Of a stretch of DNA of 64,000 bases, positions 8,527 to 17,383 are shown piece after piece. The notes beneath the pieces are model-generated. The model had not been told where the DNA came from, did no database searches, and saw only the letters and a list, made by a program, of their open reading frames with translations. The translations under genes were made by a program, and so were the position numbers. The DNA is from Allobosea sp. BH3 (lineage in GTDB: Bacteria; Pseudomonadota; Alphaproteobacteria; Rhizobiales; Beijerinckiaceae): contig NZ_JAIMCA010000001.1 in assembly GCF_025499465.1 (NCBI RefSeq), forward strand, positions 124,001 to 188,000. The letters are read 5' to 3'. Every line of letters begins with the position of its first letter. Position 1 is the first letter of the stretch.

Positions 8527-10359
8527 ATGCACCACGGCCCGCTGATCGCCATCGTCGTTGCGGGCCTCGGCCTTGCCTTCGTCTTCGGGGCGCTCGCCCA
8601 GAGGCTCAGAATCTCTCCCCTGGTCGGCTATCTCGTCGCCGGCGTCGCCGTCGGGCCCTTCACGCCGGGCTTTGTCGCCGACCAGAACCTCGCCAACGAA
8701 CTAGCGGAAATCGGCGTCATCCTGCTGATGTTCGGCGTCGGCCTGCATTTCTCCCTGAAGGACCTGCTTTCGGTGAAGGCGATCGCCGTGCCGGGCGCGG
8801 TCGTGCAGATCGGCATCGCGACGCTGCTCGGCCTTGGCCTCGGCACGCTGCTCGGCTGGCCCCTGATCTCGGGCGCCGTCTTCGGCCTCGCCCTCTCCAC
8901 CGCCTCGACCGTGGTGCTGCTGCGCGCCTTGCAGGAGCGCCGGCTGGTCCAGACCGAACGGGGGCGCATCGCCGTCGGCTGGCTGATTGTCGAGGACATG
9001 GCGATGGTGCTGGCGCTGGTCTTGCTGCCGGTGCTCGCCGACATCCTCAACGGCACGCCGAGTTCGAACCCGCCGCTGGCGACCCGGTTCGATCTCGGTG
9101 TCTGGGGCGTCCTCGGCCTGACCATCGCCAAGCTGATCGGCTTCCTGGCCTTCATGCTGGTCGTCGGCCGCCGCGTCATCCCCTGGGTGCTGCACTGGGT
9201 CGCCCATACCGGCTCGCGCGAGCTGTTCCGGCTTGCCGTGCTCGCCGTCGCGCTCGGCGTCGCCTATTCGGCCGCGACGCTGTTCGGCGTCTCCTTTGCG
9301 CTGGGCGCCTTCTTCGCCGGCATGATCCTGTCGGAATCGCCGCTTTCGCAGCGCGCCGCCGAGGAGACTCTGCCGCTGCGCGATGCGTTCGCGGTGCTGT
9401 TCTTCGTCTCGGTCGGCATGCTGTTCGACCCCGCCATCGTCGTCAGGGCGCCGGGGCCGCTGCTCGCCACGCTCGCCATCATCCTCTTCGGCAAGTCGAT
9501 CGCGGCCTGGCTGATCGTACGCGCCTTCGGCCGCTCGAACGCCGTTGCGCTGACGATCTCGGCCTCGCTCGCACAGATCGGCGAATTCTCCTTCATCCTC
9601 GCAGGGCTGGGCAGCGCGCTCGGCCTGCTGCCGGCGCAGGGGCGTGACCTCATCCTCGCCGGCGCGATCCTCTCGATCCTGCTCAACCCGGTGATCTTCG
9701 CCCTTGCCGACCGCTTCGCGAGCGAGACCCCGGCAGCGAAGCCGAAATCCGTCGAGGCACCGGAGCCGGAAGCCGCGGCCGCCGCGCCGGAACCCGAAAC
9801 GCCACCGGAGCGCGACATCACGCCGACGCAGCTCAAGGATCACATCGTCGTCGTCGGCTATGGCCGGGTCGGCAGCCTGCTCGGAGCCGGCCTGCTCTCG
9901 CAGGGCTCCAGGATTCTGGTGATCGAGGACAATCCCGATGCTGTCGCGACGGCAAAGCGCGACGGCGCCGAGCTACTGGTCGGCAACGCGGCCGATCCCG
10001 AGGTGCTCTCCGCTGCGGCGGTGGACCGCGCCATCCGCCTCTTCGTCGCCATTCCCGGCAGCTTCGAGGCCGGTCAGGTCTGCCAGCAGGCGCGGGCTGA
10101 GAGCCCGTCCCTGCCCATCGTCGCCCGCGCCCATTCCGACGCCGAGGTCGCGCATCTCACGAAATGCGGCGCGACGCTGACCATCATGGGTGAGGCCGAA
10201 ATCGCCCGCGCCATGCTTTCGCTCTGCCAGAATCTCGGCGGCGCGGCCAAGCCGGCTGCTGCCCAGACCGACGATGCAAAGCCGGATGAAGCGGCCGAAC
10301 CGAAGCCACCTGCCCCGGCAAAGGAAAAGCCGCCGGAGGAACCTCCGACGGCAGCTTAA
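8527..10359 (+). CDS. ybaL: YbaL-type monovalent cation:proton antiporter with TrkA-N domain
   Basis: A CPA2-family inner-membrane antiporter. Residues about 5-390 hold some twelve membrane segments and closely follow enterobacterial YbaL (RISPLVGYLVAGVAVGPFTPG, GVILLMFGVGLHFSLKDL). A Pro/Glu/Ala linker at about 400-430 leads to an NAD-binding TrkA-N (RCK) domain starting at HIVVVGYGRVGS (439). The last 45 residues are another Ala/Pro/Lys-rich low-complexity tail. 610 aa. A TTGGGAG site precedes the ATG. Probably exchanges K+ or Na+ for H+ and is gated by nucleotide. Confidence 0.93.
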   Translation: MHHGPLIAIVVAGLGLAFVFGALAQRLRISPLVGYLVAGVAVGPFTPGFVADQNLANELAEIGVILLMFGVGLHFSLKDLLSVKAIAVPGAVVQIGIATLLGLGLGTLLGWPLISGAVFGLALSTASTVVLLRALQERRLVQTERGRIAVGWLIVEDMAMVLALVLLPVLADILNGTPSSNPPLATRFDLGVWGVLGLTIAKLIGFLAFMLVVGRRVIPWVLHWVAHTGSRELFRLAVLAVALGVAYSAATLFGVSFALGAFFAGMILSESPLSQRAAEETLPLRDAFAVLFFVSVGMLFDPAIVVRAPGPLLATLAIILFGKSIAAWLIVRAFGRSNAVALTISASLAQIGEFSFILAGLGSALGLLPAQGRDLILAGAILSILLNPVIFALADRFASETPAAKPKSVEAPEPEAAAAAPEPETPPERDITPTQLKDHIVVVGYGRVGSLLGAGLLSQGSRILVIEDNPDAVATAKRDGAELLVGNAADPEVLSAAAVDRAIRLFVAIPGSFEAGQVCQQARAESPSLPIVARAHSDAEVAHLTKCGATLTIMGEAEIARAMLSLCQNLGGAAKPAAAQTDDAKPDEAAEPKPPAPAKEKPPEEPPTAA

Positions 10360-10428
10360 GCGAGGCGTTATCGCGGGCGAAGCGAAACGCAGACCCAGGA
10401 TGACCGCGCAAGATCGGGGCGCTCCCGC

Positions 10429-10845
10429 TTACTCCACGAGTTCGAAGCGGATGTCCTGCGCACCCTCGTAGAGCGTCTTGCGGCCGAGCGTGTAGAGGTT
10501 CTCCAGCCCCGAGGTGAGGGTGATGAAGTGGTTGCCGGCGAGCTGGCCGACCTTGCTGGCGAAATGCACCCCACCATAGGCAAGCAGGATCTCAGTCTCG
10601 CTGATGCCGCCCGGATAGAGGATGATCTGGCCCGGCGCCGGATAGCTGGTGTGGTTCTCGTAGCCGACGCCGAAATCGAGTTCGCCGAGCGGCATCCAGA
10701 CGCCCTCCCCGCTCCAGCGCACATGAACGATCTGGCTGACGAAGGGCAGGCTCCGCAGAAAGGCGGCGCAGGTCTTCGGCGCAGCCTCCAGCTCGAGCTT
10801 CGCATCGAAGTGGTAGGGACCGGCGGTGACGATCAGCTTGCTCAT
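10429..10845 (-). CDS. DUF3830 family protein
   Basis: A 138-residue cytosolic protein (MSKLIVTAGPYHFDAKLELE) that resembles DUF3830, a cyclophilin-like beta-barrel family whose members are often near amino-acid or dipeptide catabolic genes. Typical stretches are APKTCAAFLRSLPF near the N-terminus and the Gly/Tyr-rich PLGELDFGVGYENHTSYPAPG in the middle. The start at 10845 follows ACAGGA; the longer in-frame version adds 22 residues without a ribosome site. Function unknown. Confidence 0.8.
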   Translation of the reverse strand: MSKLIVTAGPYHFDAKLELEAAPKTCAAFLRSLPFVSQIVHVRWSGEGVWMPLGELDFGVGYENHTSYPAPGQIILYPGGISETEILLAYGGVHFASKVGQLAGNHFITLTSGLENLYTLGRKTLYEGAQDIRFELVE

Positions 10846-10956
10846 GAAATTCCTGTCTTTCCGAAAAAGGGCCGGACGCGCTGAATGGCATTCCGCGCCG
10901 CCGCAGCGCAAGTGTCCCCGGACGGCAGCGCGGCATGGGGGACGAAGGATCGCCCG

Positions 10957-11892
10957 TCAGTCGAGCCGCGCCGAGGCCGATTCCGCCGGCACATGGCGCA
11001 CCCGCTCGCGATAGAGCAGGTAGAGGCCCGACGCGATGACGATGCCCGCCCCGACGAAGGTCCAGCGGTCCGGCCACTGGCCGAAGACGAACCAGCCGAG
11101 CAGCAGCATCCAGATGATCTGCGAGTAGATGAAGGGCGCCAGCACCATCGCCGGCGCCAGCCTGTGCGCCAGAATCAGGAGCCAGTGCCCGACGCCACCG
11201 AACACGCCGATGGCGACGATGACCGCCCAGGCCATCGCCGTCTGCGGCGTCTCCCAGATCCAGGGCAGCAGCGGCAAGGTGGCGAGCGTCCCCGCGGCGC
11301 CGGAATAGACCATCGTCGTCTCCGGCGAGTCATGGCCGACGAGCATCCGGGTCGAGATCGCGTAGAAGGCGTAGCAGATGCAGCCAGCCATGCTCAGCAG
11401 CGCAGCCGGATGCATGCTTCCGAAACCCGGCCGCGTCACCACCAGCACGCCGATGAAGCCGACGCCGATCGCAGCGAGGCGGCGCGGCCCCGGCCATTCG
11501 CCCAGCATCGGACCGGAGGCCAGAGCCACCAGCAGCGGTCCCGCAAACATGATCGAGATCGTCTCAGCAAGCTGGAGATAGATCAGGGCCACGAAATTGA
11601 AGGCGGTCGAGCCAAGCAGCAGCAGCGAGCGCACCCATTGCAGGGCGGGCTTCTTGGTGCGCAGCACCCCCGGGCGCGTCCATGGATTGATGAGGATGAA
11701 CACCAGCACCATGCTGCCCGCATAGCGCGCGAACACCACCTGCAGCGGGTTCATCGACTGGCCGAGCCATTTCGCGCTGGCATCGAGCATGGAGAACAGG
11801 AAGACGGCCGCGCAGATCAGGCCGATCGCGACCATCCGCGTTCGTCTCGCCTCGGAAGACGCCTCGGATGGGGACACGTCAGGCTTCGCCAT
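10957..11892 (-). CDS. EamA/DMT-family transporter
   Basis: A 311-residue inner-membrane protein with about ten hydrophobic segments arranged as two EamA repeats; the first begins IGLICAAVFLFSMLDASAKWL and the second near residue 155 (PAALLSMAGCICYAFYAIS). Such proteins usually export metabolites or amino acids; the substrate cannot be read from the sequence. It is preceded by the divergent or unrelated MarR gene about 80 bases upstream, on the same strand, and could share its control. Confidence 0.88.
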   Translation of the reverse strand: MAKPDVSPSEASSEARRTRMVAIGLICAAVFLFSMLDASAKWLGQSMNPLQVVFARYAGSMVLVFILINPWTRPGVLRTKKPALQWVRSLLLLGSTAFNFVALIYLQLAETISIMFAGPLLVALASGPMLGEWPGPRRLAAIGVGFIGVLVVTRPGFGSMHPAALLSMAGCICYAFYAISTRMLVGHDSPETTMVYSGAAGTLATLPLLPWIWETPQTAMAWAVIVAIGVFGGVGHWLLILAHRLAPAMVLAPFIYSQIIWMLLLGWFVFGQWPDRWTFVGAGIVIASGLYLLYRERVRHVPAESASARLD

Positions 11893-11973
11893 GCTCTGGA
11901 GGAATGACGAAACCAGATTTAACCGATTTGGAGGGCTCCGCCACCACGCTGAAGCATGCGCTCCATGCAGAAA

Positions 11974-12456
11974 TCAGGCGTCGCTATCGGCCTCGTCGAT
12001 ATCCGCGTCGAGGTCGTCGGTCTCAGCCCCTGCCTTGGAGAGCCCCTTGGCCGCCTTGCGCAGCAGCTTGCGCAATTGCTTGCGCTCCTTGCCGTCGAGC
12101 TTGTCGAGCAGCTCCTCCTCGACATCGTTCCAGAGCGCATCGAGCTCGGCCGCCGTCTTCTGGCCGGCTTCCGTCAGCGCCACCTGGACGAGCCGCCCGT
12201 CGCGGCTGCCGCCCTCGCGCGTCACCAGCCCCTGCAGCGAGAGCCGACCGATCGTCTTGGAAACCGTCGGCGGCTTGACGCGCAGCAGCGAAGCCAGTTC
12301 GCCCATCGTCATCGGTGCCGCCTGCAACGCCTTCAGGGCTTGCTCCTGTCCGGGAAACAGGCCGAGCCCGTTCAGCCGCTCACCCATCCGTGACCTGTGC
12401 AGCCGTGCCGTCACCAACAGGGCACGGCCGACGCTCTTCTCGATAGCCTTGGTCAT
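11974..12456 (-). CDS. MarR-family transcriptional regulator
   Basis: A 160-residue regulator. A winged helix lies at about 35-100 (ALQAAPMTMGELASLLRVKPPTVSK is the helix-turn-helix, followed by the RDGRLVQVALTEAG wing). The tail is unusually acidic (ETDDLDADIDEADSDA). The ATG at 12456 has a GAAGGA site six bases before it; an in-frame TTG two codons upstream is less likely. A perfect palindrome at 12540-12555 is a plausible autoregulatory operator. The EamA transporter lies downstream. Confidence 0.9.
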   Translation of the reverse strand: MTKAIEKSVGRALLVTARLHRSRMGERLNGLGLFPGQEQALKALQAAPMTMGELASLLRVKPPTVSKTIGRLSLQGLVTREGGSRDGRLVQVALTEAGQKTAAELDALWNDVEEELLDKLDGKERKQLRKLLRKAAKGLSKAGAETDDLDADIDEADSDA

Positions 12457-12817
12457 GGTCAATCCTTCGGGCCGATCCTTGGACGGATAAGGAAGACGCT
12501 TCGCCGGCTCTCTGCTCGCGCGCCAACATGACAGAGAAATGACACTCCCGTGTCAGAGAAAAAAGACTTAGCCCTTCACGACGACTTTCTGCAGAAGCGG
12601 CGATACCGAGCTGCGTCCGGCCTTTGCTCGGCCGAAGATTGCCGGCAAGGCGAAGCGTCAGCCGGCGATAGCGATCCTGTTGCGGCTCAATATCGCCCCG
12701 GCGGCGGGTATACCGCCGAAGCTGCATGAGCCGCCCCCGCGCGCAGGGTTTTCGGGCTTGTCCCTGCCGGCCGGATCGCGCATGAGGGCGACGTCAGCAC
12801 GAGCAAGAGGTCCGACC
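12457..12817. other. Intergenic region between marR-type gene and folD
   Basis: About 360 bases between two divergent genes with no coding sequence. The MarR-proximal half carries the palindrome and direct repeats described at 12529-12561; the folD-proximal half shows nothing beyond the AAGAGG ribosome site of folD. Confidence 0.6.
12529..12561. promoter_or_regulatory. Candidate MarR operator
   Basis: TGACAC-TCCC-GTGTCA (12540-12555) is a perfect inverted repeat, and it is embedded in two direct copies of TG(A/T)CAGAGAAA at 12529-12539 and 12551-12561, 22 bases apart, i.e. two helical turns. It lies about 80 bases before the MarR-type start and is the only such structure in the gap. Confidence 0.5.
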
Positions 12818-13678
12818 ATGGCCGGTGAAGCCCGCATCATCGACGGCAAGGCTGCTGCGGCAACACTTCGGGCCGAGATCGGGCGCGAAGTCGCCGCCAT
12901 CAAAGCTGCGCGCGGGCTCGTGCCCGGCCTGCATGTCGTGCTGGTCGGCGAGGACCCGGCGAGCAAGGTCTATGTCGCCTCGAAGGAGAAGCTCGCCGTC
13001 GAGGTCGGCATGAACTCCGTCGCCCATCGACTGCCGGCCGAGACGACGGAGGCCGAACTCCTCGCCAAGCTCGCCGAGCTCAATGCCGACGACAGCGTCG
13101 ACGGTATCCTCGTGCAACTGCCGCTGCCGAAGCATATCGACACCGGGCGCATCATCGACGCCATCGACCCGGCCAAGGATGTCGATGGTCTGCACCCGAT
13201 CAACGCCGGCCTGCTCGCCGGCGGCAAGAACGGTCTGGTGCCCTGCACCCCGCTCGGCTGCATGCTGCTGCTCAGGCAGGCCCTGCCCTCGCTCGCGGGT
13301 CTGGATGCCGTCGTGATCGGCCGCTCGGAACTCGTCGGCCGCCCGGTCGCGCAACTCCTGCTTCAGGCGGATTGCACCGTCACCATCGCCCATTCCCGCA
13401 CGCGCGACTTAGCCAGCGTGGCGCGCCGCGCCGACATCGTCATCGCCGCCGTCGGCCGCCCGCACATGGTCAAGGCCGACTGGATCAAGCCCGGCGCGAC
13501 CGTGATCGATGTCGGCATCAACCGCTTGGAGGACGGCAAGCTCGCCGGCGATGTCGATTTCACCGAAGCGGTGAAGGTCGCGGGCGCGATCACGCCCGTC
13601 CCCGGCGGCGTCGGCCCGATGACCATCGCCTGCCTGCTCAAGAACACGCTGACGGCGTTCCGCGCGCGGCGGGGGTAA
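12818..13678 (+). CDS. folD: Bifunctional methylene-THF dehydrogenase/methenyl-THF cyclohydrolase
   Basis: Interconverts 5,10-methylene-, methenyl- and 10-formyl-tetrahydrofolate in cytosolic one-carbon metabolism. The 286 residues contain both family signatures: [14 protein letters not shown] (catalytic Lys of the YxxxK pair near 51-55) and [10 protein letters not shown] near the C-terminus, with a Rossmann NADP site at [16 protein letters not shown]. The start at 12818 follows AAGAGG; the 46-residue upstream extension is not conserved-looking and is rejected. Confidence 0.96.
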   Translation: MAGEARIIDGKAAAATLRAEIGREVAAIKAARGLVPGLHVVLVGEDPASKVYVASKEKLAVEVGMNSVAHRLPAETTEAELLAKLAELNADDSVDGILVQLPLPKHIDTGRIIDAIDPAKDVDGLHPINAGLLAGGKNGLVPCTPLGCMLLLRQALPSLAGLDAVVIGRSELVGRPVAQLLLQADCTVTIAHSRTRDLASVARRADIVIAAVGRPHMVKADWIKPGATVIDVGINRLEDGKLAGDVDFTEAVKVAGAITPVPGGVGPMTIACLLKNTLTAFRARRG

Positions 13679-13735
13679 GCGCCCCTCGCCGCTCCGGCAT
13701 CGCGCAGCGACGCATCCGGCCTCGTGGCACCAGCC

Positions 13736-13768
13736 TGAAAAGAAAGGAGCCGCAACGAGTGCGGCTCC
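13736..13768 (-). terminator. Rho-independent terminator of the TCA operon
   Basis: GGAGCCGCA and TGCGGCTCC (13746-13768) form a perfect 9-bp stem around a 5-base loop; read on the minus strand it is followed by TTTCTTTTC. It lies about 60 bases after the lpdA stop and should end the mdh-suc-lpd transcript. Confidence 0.85.
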
Positions 13769-13831
13769 TCAGCATTCATGGCTTCCGGGCCCGTATCTTG
13801 CGCCCCGGAATGACGGGGCTGCGCGACCCGC

Positions 13832-15238
13832 TCACATATGGATCTGGCGCTTCTCCACCGCCATCGCGGCTTCCTTCACCGCCTCGGCCAGCGTCGGATG
13901 CGCGTGGCAGGTGCGGGCAAGGTCTTCGGACGAGCCGCCGAACTCCATCAGCACCGTCACCTCGGCGATCAGGTCGCCGGCATGCGGGCCGATGATGTGG
14001 CAGCCCAGCACGCGGTCGCTCGCCGCATCGGCCAGCACCTTCACGAAGCCGTCCGTATGCCGCATGGCGCGGGCGCGACCATTCGCCGTGAAGGGGAACT
14101 TGCCGACCTTGTAGGCGACGCCCGCGGCCTTGAGCTCTTCCTCGGTCTTGCCGATCGCCGCCACTTCCGGCGCGGTGTAGACGATGCCCGGAATGGCGTC
14201 GTAGTTCACATGGCCCGCCTTGCCGGCGATGAGCTCGGCGACAGCCATGCCCTCGTCCTCGGCCTTGTGCGCCAGCATCGGCCCGCGCACCACGTCACCG
14301 ATCGCGTAGATGCCTGCGACATTGGTGCGGAAATGATCGTCGATCACGACGCGGCCGCGCTCGGTGGCGACGCCTGCCTTGTCGAGGCCGAGGCCGTCCG
14401 TGTTCGGGCGCCGGCCGATCGCGACCAGCACGATGTCGGCGTTGAGCGTCCTGGCCTCGCCGCCGGCGGCGGGCTCGACGGTGACCGTCGCGCCGCCCTT
14501 CTTGCCCGTCTCGACCTTGGTGACCTTGGAGCCCAGCTGGAAGGTGAAGCCCTGCTTCTCCAGGATGCGCTGGAACTGCTTGGCGACCTCGCCATCCATG
14601 CCCGGCAGGATGCGGTCGAGATACTCGACGACGGTGACCTTGGCGCCGAGACGACCCCAGACCGAGCCGATCTCGAGGCCGATTACGCCGGCGCCGACCA
14701 CGACGAGTTCCTTCGGAACGCCCGTCAGCTCGAGCGCGCCGGTCGAGGTCACGACCGTCTTCTCGTCGATCTCGACGCCCGGCAGCGGTGCCGATTCCGA
14801 GCCGGTGGCGATGACGATGTTCTTCGCCTCCAGCTCCTGCGTCTTGCCGTCCGCGGCCGTCACGACGACCTTGCCGGGCGCGGGGATCGAGGCCGTGCCG
14901 TGGAAGGGGTCGATCTTGTTCTTCTTCAGCAGGAAGGCGACGCCGTTGACGTTGGCGTCGACGGTCTCCTGCTTGTGGGCCATCATCGCCTTGAGATCGA
15001 GCTTCGGCTTGCCGACGACGACGCCGAGCTTCTCGAAGGTGTGGCCGGCCTCGTCGAACATCTCGGAGGCGTGCAGCAGCGCCTTGGAGGGGATGCAGCC
15101 GACATTGAGGCAGGTGCCGCCATGGGTGGCGCGCTTCTCGACGACGGCGACCTTGAGGCCGAGCTGGGCAGCCCGAATGGCGCAGACATAGCCCCCGGGG
15201 CCGGTTCCGATGACGACGAGATCGTAGGCCGCAGCCAT
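13832..15238 (-). CDS. lpdA: Dihydrolipoyl dehydrogenase (E3)
   Basis: FAD enzyme that reoxidises the lipoyl group of the 2-oxoglutarate dehydrogenase E2 with NAD+. 468 residues. The FAD site GTGPGG is at 11-16, the redox disulfide is Cys43/Cys48 in [13 protein letters not shown], the NAD Rossmann motif is [15 protein letters not shown], and the active-site His447/Glu452 pair is in HPTLAEAV. Last gene of the minus-strand TCA operon; the tandem with sucB marks it as the E3 for that complex. Confidence 0.96.
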   Translation of the reverse strand: MAAAYDLVVIGTGPGGYVCAIRAAQLGLKVAVVEKRATHGGTCLNVGCIPSKALLHASEMFDEAGHTFEKLGVVVGKPKLDLKAMMAHKQETVDANVNGVAFLLKKNKIDPFHGTASIPAPGKVVVTAADGKTQELEAKNIVIATGSESAPLPGVEIDEKTVVTSTGALELTGVPKELVVVGAGVIGLEIGSVWGRLGAKVTVVEYLDRILPGMDGEVAKQFQRILEKQGFTFQLGSKVTKVETGKKGGATVTVEPAAGGEARTLNADIVLVAIGRRPNTDGLGLDKAGVATERGRVVIDDHFRTNVAGIYAIGDVVRGPMLAHKAEDEGMAVAELIAGKAGHVNYDAIPGIVYTAPEVAAIGKTEEELKAAGVAYKVGKFPFTANGRARAMRHTDGFVKVLADAASDRVLGCHIIGPHAGDLIAEVTVLMEFGGSSEDLARTCHAHPTLAEAVKEAAMAVEKRQIHM

Positions 15239-15277
15239 GGTGAGTTCCTTCCGTAAATGGTGCGTTTCGGCCCCGCC

Positions 15278-16021
15278 CTAGCGGGCGCCGGTCACGTTGA
15301 GCACAGCGCCGTTGGTGTAGGAGGCTTCGTCCGAAAGCAGCCAGGCGATCGCCTGCGCCACTTCGAGTGCCGAGCCCTCGCGCTTCATCGGCAGCTGGTC
15401 GCGCATCTCCGCGACACGGTCAGGCCAGCCGCCGCTGGCATGGATGTCGGTGTCGATGATGCCGGGTCGGACCGCGTTGACGCGGACGCCCTCGGCCGCG
15501 ACCTCGCGGGCAAGGCCGAGCGTGAAGACATCGATGCCGGCCTTGGCCGCCGCATAGTCGACATACTGGCCCGCCGCGGTCAGCACCGCGGCGGCCGAGG
15601 ACAGGTTGACGATACCGCCCCCCTGCCCGCCATGCCGCGTCGACATGCGCTTCACCGCCTCGCGGGCACAGAGGAAGCTGCCGATCATGTTGATCCGGAA
15701 CATCCGCTCCAGACGCTCGACGCTCATCTCGTCGATGCGGGCCGGGGTGTCGATCACCCCGGCATTGTTGACCAGCGCCTTCAGCGGGCCGAGCCTGTCC
15801 GCCGCTGCGAAGATCGCAAGGACGTCGTCCTCGACGCCAACATCGCCTTTCACCGCCACGGCCTGGCGGCCCAAGGCGTTGATGGCGTCGACCACCTCAG
15901 CCGCAGCCTGCGCATTGGCCTGATAGTTGACGACGACGTCGTAGCCGCGCTCCGCGAGCAGGATCGCGGCCGCCCGGCCAATTCCCCGGCTGCCGCCGGT
16001 GACGATGGCAACGCCCGACAT
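15278..16021 (-). CDS. Short-chain dehydrogenase/reductase
   Basis: A classical SDR of 247 residues. The cofactor motif TGGSRGIGRA is near the N-terminus, NNAG follows near 87, the catalytic Tyr and Lys are in YAAAK, and RPGIIDT is conserved. It is inserted between sucB and lpdA in the TCA operon (about 25 and 40 base gaps), an arrangement found in several Hyphomicrobiales, yet its substrate is unknown. FabG-like activity or an unrelated oxidoreductase role is possible. Confidence 0.88.
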   Translation of the reverse strand: MSGVAIVTGGSRGIGRAAAILLAERGYDVVVNYQANAQAAAEVVDAINALGRQAVAVKGDVGVEDDVLAIFAAADRLGPLKALVNNAGVIDTPARIDEMSVERLERMFRINMIGSFLCAREAVKRMSTRHGGQGGGIVNLSSAAAVLTAAGQYVDYAAAKAGIDVFTLGLAREVAAEGVRVNAVRPGIIDTDIHASGGWPDRVAEMRDQLPMKREGSALEVAQAIAWLLSDEASYTNGAVLNVTGAR

Positions 16022-16046
16022 GAGCCCGCCCCCTTCTGCCGTGCGA

Positions 16047-17315
16047 TCAGAGATCGAGGACGAGGCGCGCCGGATCCTCCAGCCCTTCCTTGAGGCGGAC
16101 GAGGAAGGTCACGGCCTCCTTGCCGTCGATGATGCGGTGGTCGTAGCTGACCGCCAGATACATCATCGGGCGGATCTCGATCTTGCCGCCGACGACCATC
16201 GGGCGCTCCTGGATCTTGTGCATGCCCAGGATCGCCGACTGCGGCGCGTTCAGGATCGGGGTCGACATCAGCGAGCCGTAGACGCCGCCATTCGAGATCG
16301 TGAAGGTGCCGCCCTGCATCTCCTCGATCTTGAGCTGGCCGTCACGGGCCTTCTTGCCGAACACACCGATCTGCTTCTCGACGCCGGCGATGGAGAGTGC
16401 GTCCGCATCGCGCACGACCGGAACCACCAGGCCCTTGTCGGTGCCGACGGCGACGCCGATGTGGTAGTAGTTCTTGTAGATGATGTCGGTGCCGTCGATC
16501 TCGGCGTTGACGGCCGGGATTTCTTTCAGCGCCTGCACCGCGGCCTTCACGAAGAAGCCCATGAAGCCGAGCTTGACGCCGTGCTTCTTCTCGAAGGCGT
16601 CCTTGTACTGGTTGCGCAGCGCCATGACGTTGGTCATGTCGACCTCGTTGAAGGTCGTCAGCATCGCGGCGGTGGACTGAGCCTCCTTGAGGCGGCGCGC
16701 GATGGTCTGGCGCAGCTTCGTCATCTTGACGCGCTCTTCGCGCGAGGCGTCGTCCGCCACTGACGGAGCGCGAACCTGGACCGGGGCGGCAGCAGCCGGA
16801 GCCGCAGCGCCGCCGGTCGCGATCGCGGCCAGCATGTCACCCTTGGTGACGCGGCCGTCCTTGCCTGAAGCCGCGACATTCGCCGGGCTCACGCCGCTCT
16901 CGGCCGCCAGGCGAGAAACGGCCGGGCCGGAATCGGCGGCCTTGGTCGCGGGCTTGATCTCGGTGTCGCCGGCGACGGCGCCGGTCTTCTTCTCGGCTTC
17001 GGCGACGCTGCTGGCGCCGGCCTTGCCGGCGGCCTGGGCGACCGCGGTCTCTTCCTTCTTCGGGGCAGCAGCCGCGCCGCCTTCGGCGATCGTGCCGAGC
17101 AGCGCGCTGACGCCGACCGTGTCGCCTTCCTTGGCGACGATTTCGCCGAGCACGCCGGCGGCCGGCGCGTTGACTTCGAGCGTCACCTTGTCGGTCTCGA
17201 GCTCGACAAGAGGCTCGTCGGCCTTCACCGCCTCGCCGGGCTTCTTGAACCACTTGCCGATGGTGGCCTCGGAAACGGATTCGCCGAGGGTGGGTACGCG
17301 GATTTCGGTCGCCAT
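16047..17315 (-). CDS. sucB: Dihydrolipoyllysine succinyltransferase (2-oxoglutarate dehydrogenase E2)
   Basis: Core of the 2-oxoglutarate dehydrogenase complex. 422 residues: a lipoyl domain (1-77, lipoylated Lys43 in ETDKV), an Ala/Lys-rich linker, a peripheral subunit-binding domain (about 132-168, [17 protein letters not shown]) and the acyltransferase domain from about 190, with the catalytic His393 and Asp397 in DHRIIDG. Lies 68 bases after sucA in the operon. Also written odhB. Confidence 0.96.
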   Translation of the reverse strand: MATEIRVPTLGESVSEATIGKWFKKPGEAVKADEPLVELETDKVTLEVNAPAAGVLGEIVAKEGDTVGVSALLGTIAEGGAAAAPKKEETAVAQAAGKAGASSVAEAEKKTGAVAGDTEIKPATKAADSGPAVSRLAAESGVSPANVAASGKDGRVTKGDMLAAIATGGAAAPAAAAPVQVRAPSVADDASREERVKMTKLRQTIARRLKEAQSTAAMLTTFNEVDMTNVMALRNQYKDAFEKKHGVKLGFMGFFVKAAVQALKEIPAVNAEIDGTDIIYKNYYHIGVAVGTDKGLVVPVVRDADALSIAGVEKQIGVFGKKARDGQLKIEEMQGGTFTISNGGVYGSLMSTPILNAPQSAILGMHKIQERPMVVGGKIEIRPMMYLAVSYDHRIIDGKEAVTFLVRLKEGLEDPARLVLDL

Positions 17316-17383
17316 GTCAGGCCTCTGTTGTCTCGTTCTGTGGCGGCCGATGCGGCACCGGCCCGGCTATCAAGGATGGACGG

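Noticed and set aside
13838..15256. 472-residue open frame antisense to lpdA
   Set aside because: Shadow of a fully conserved gene; no supporting signal.
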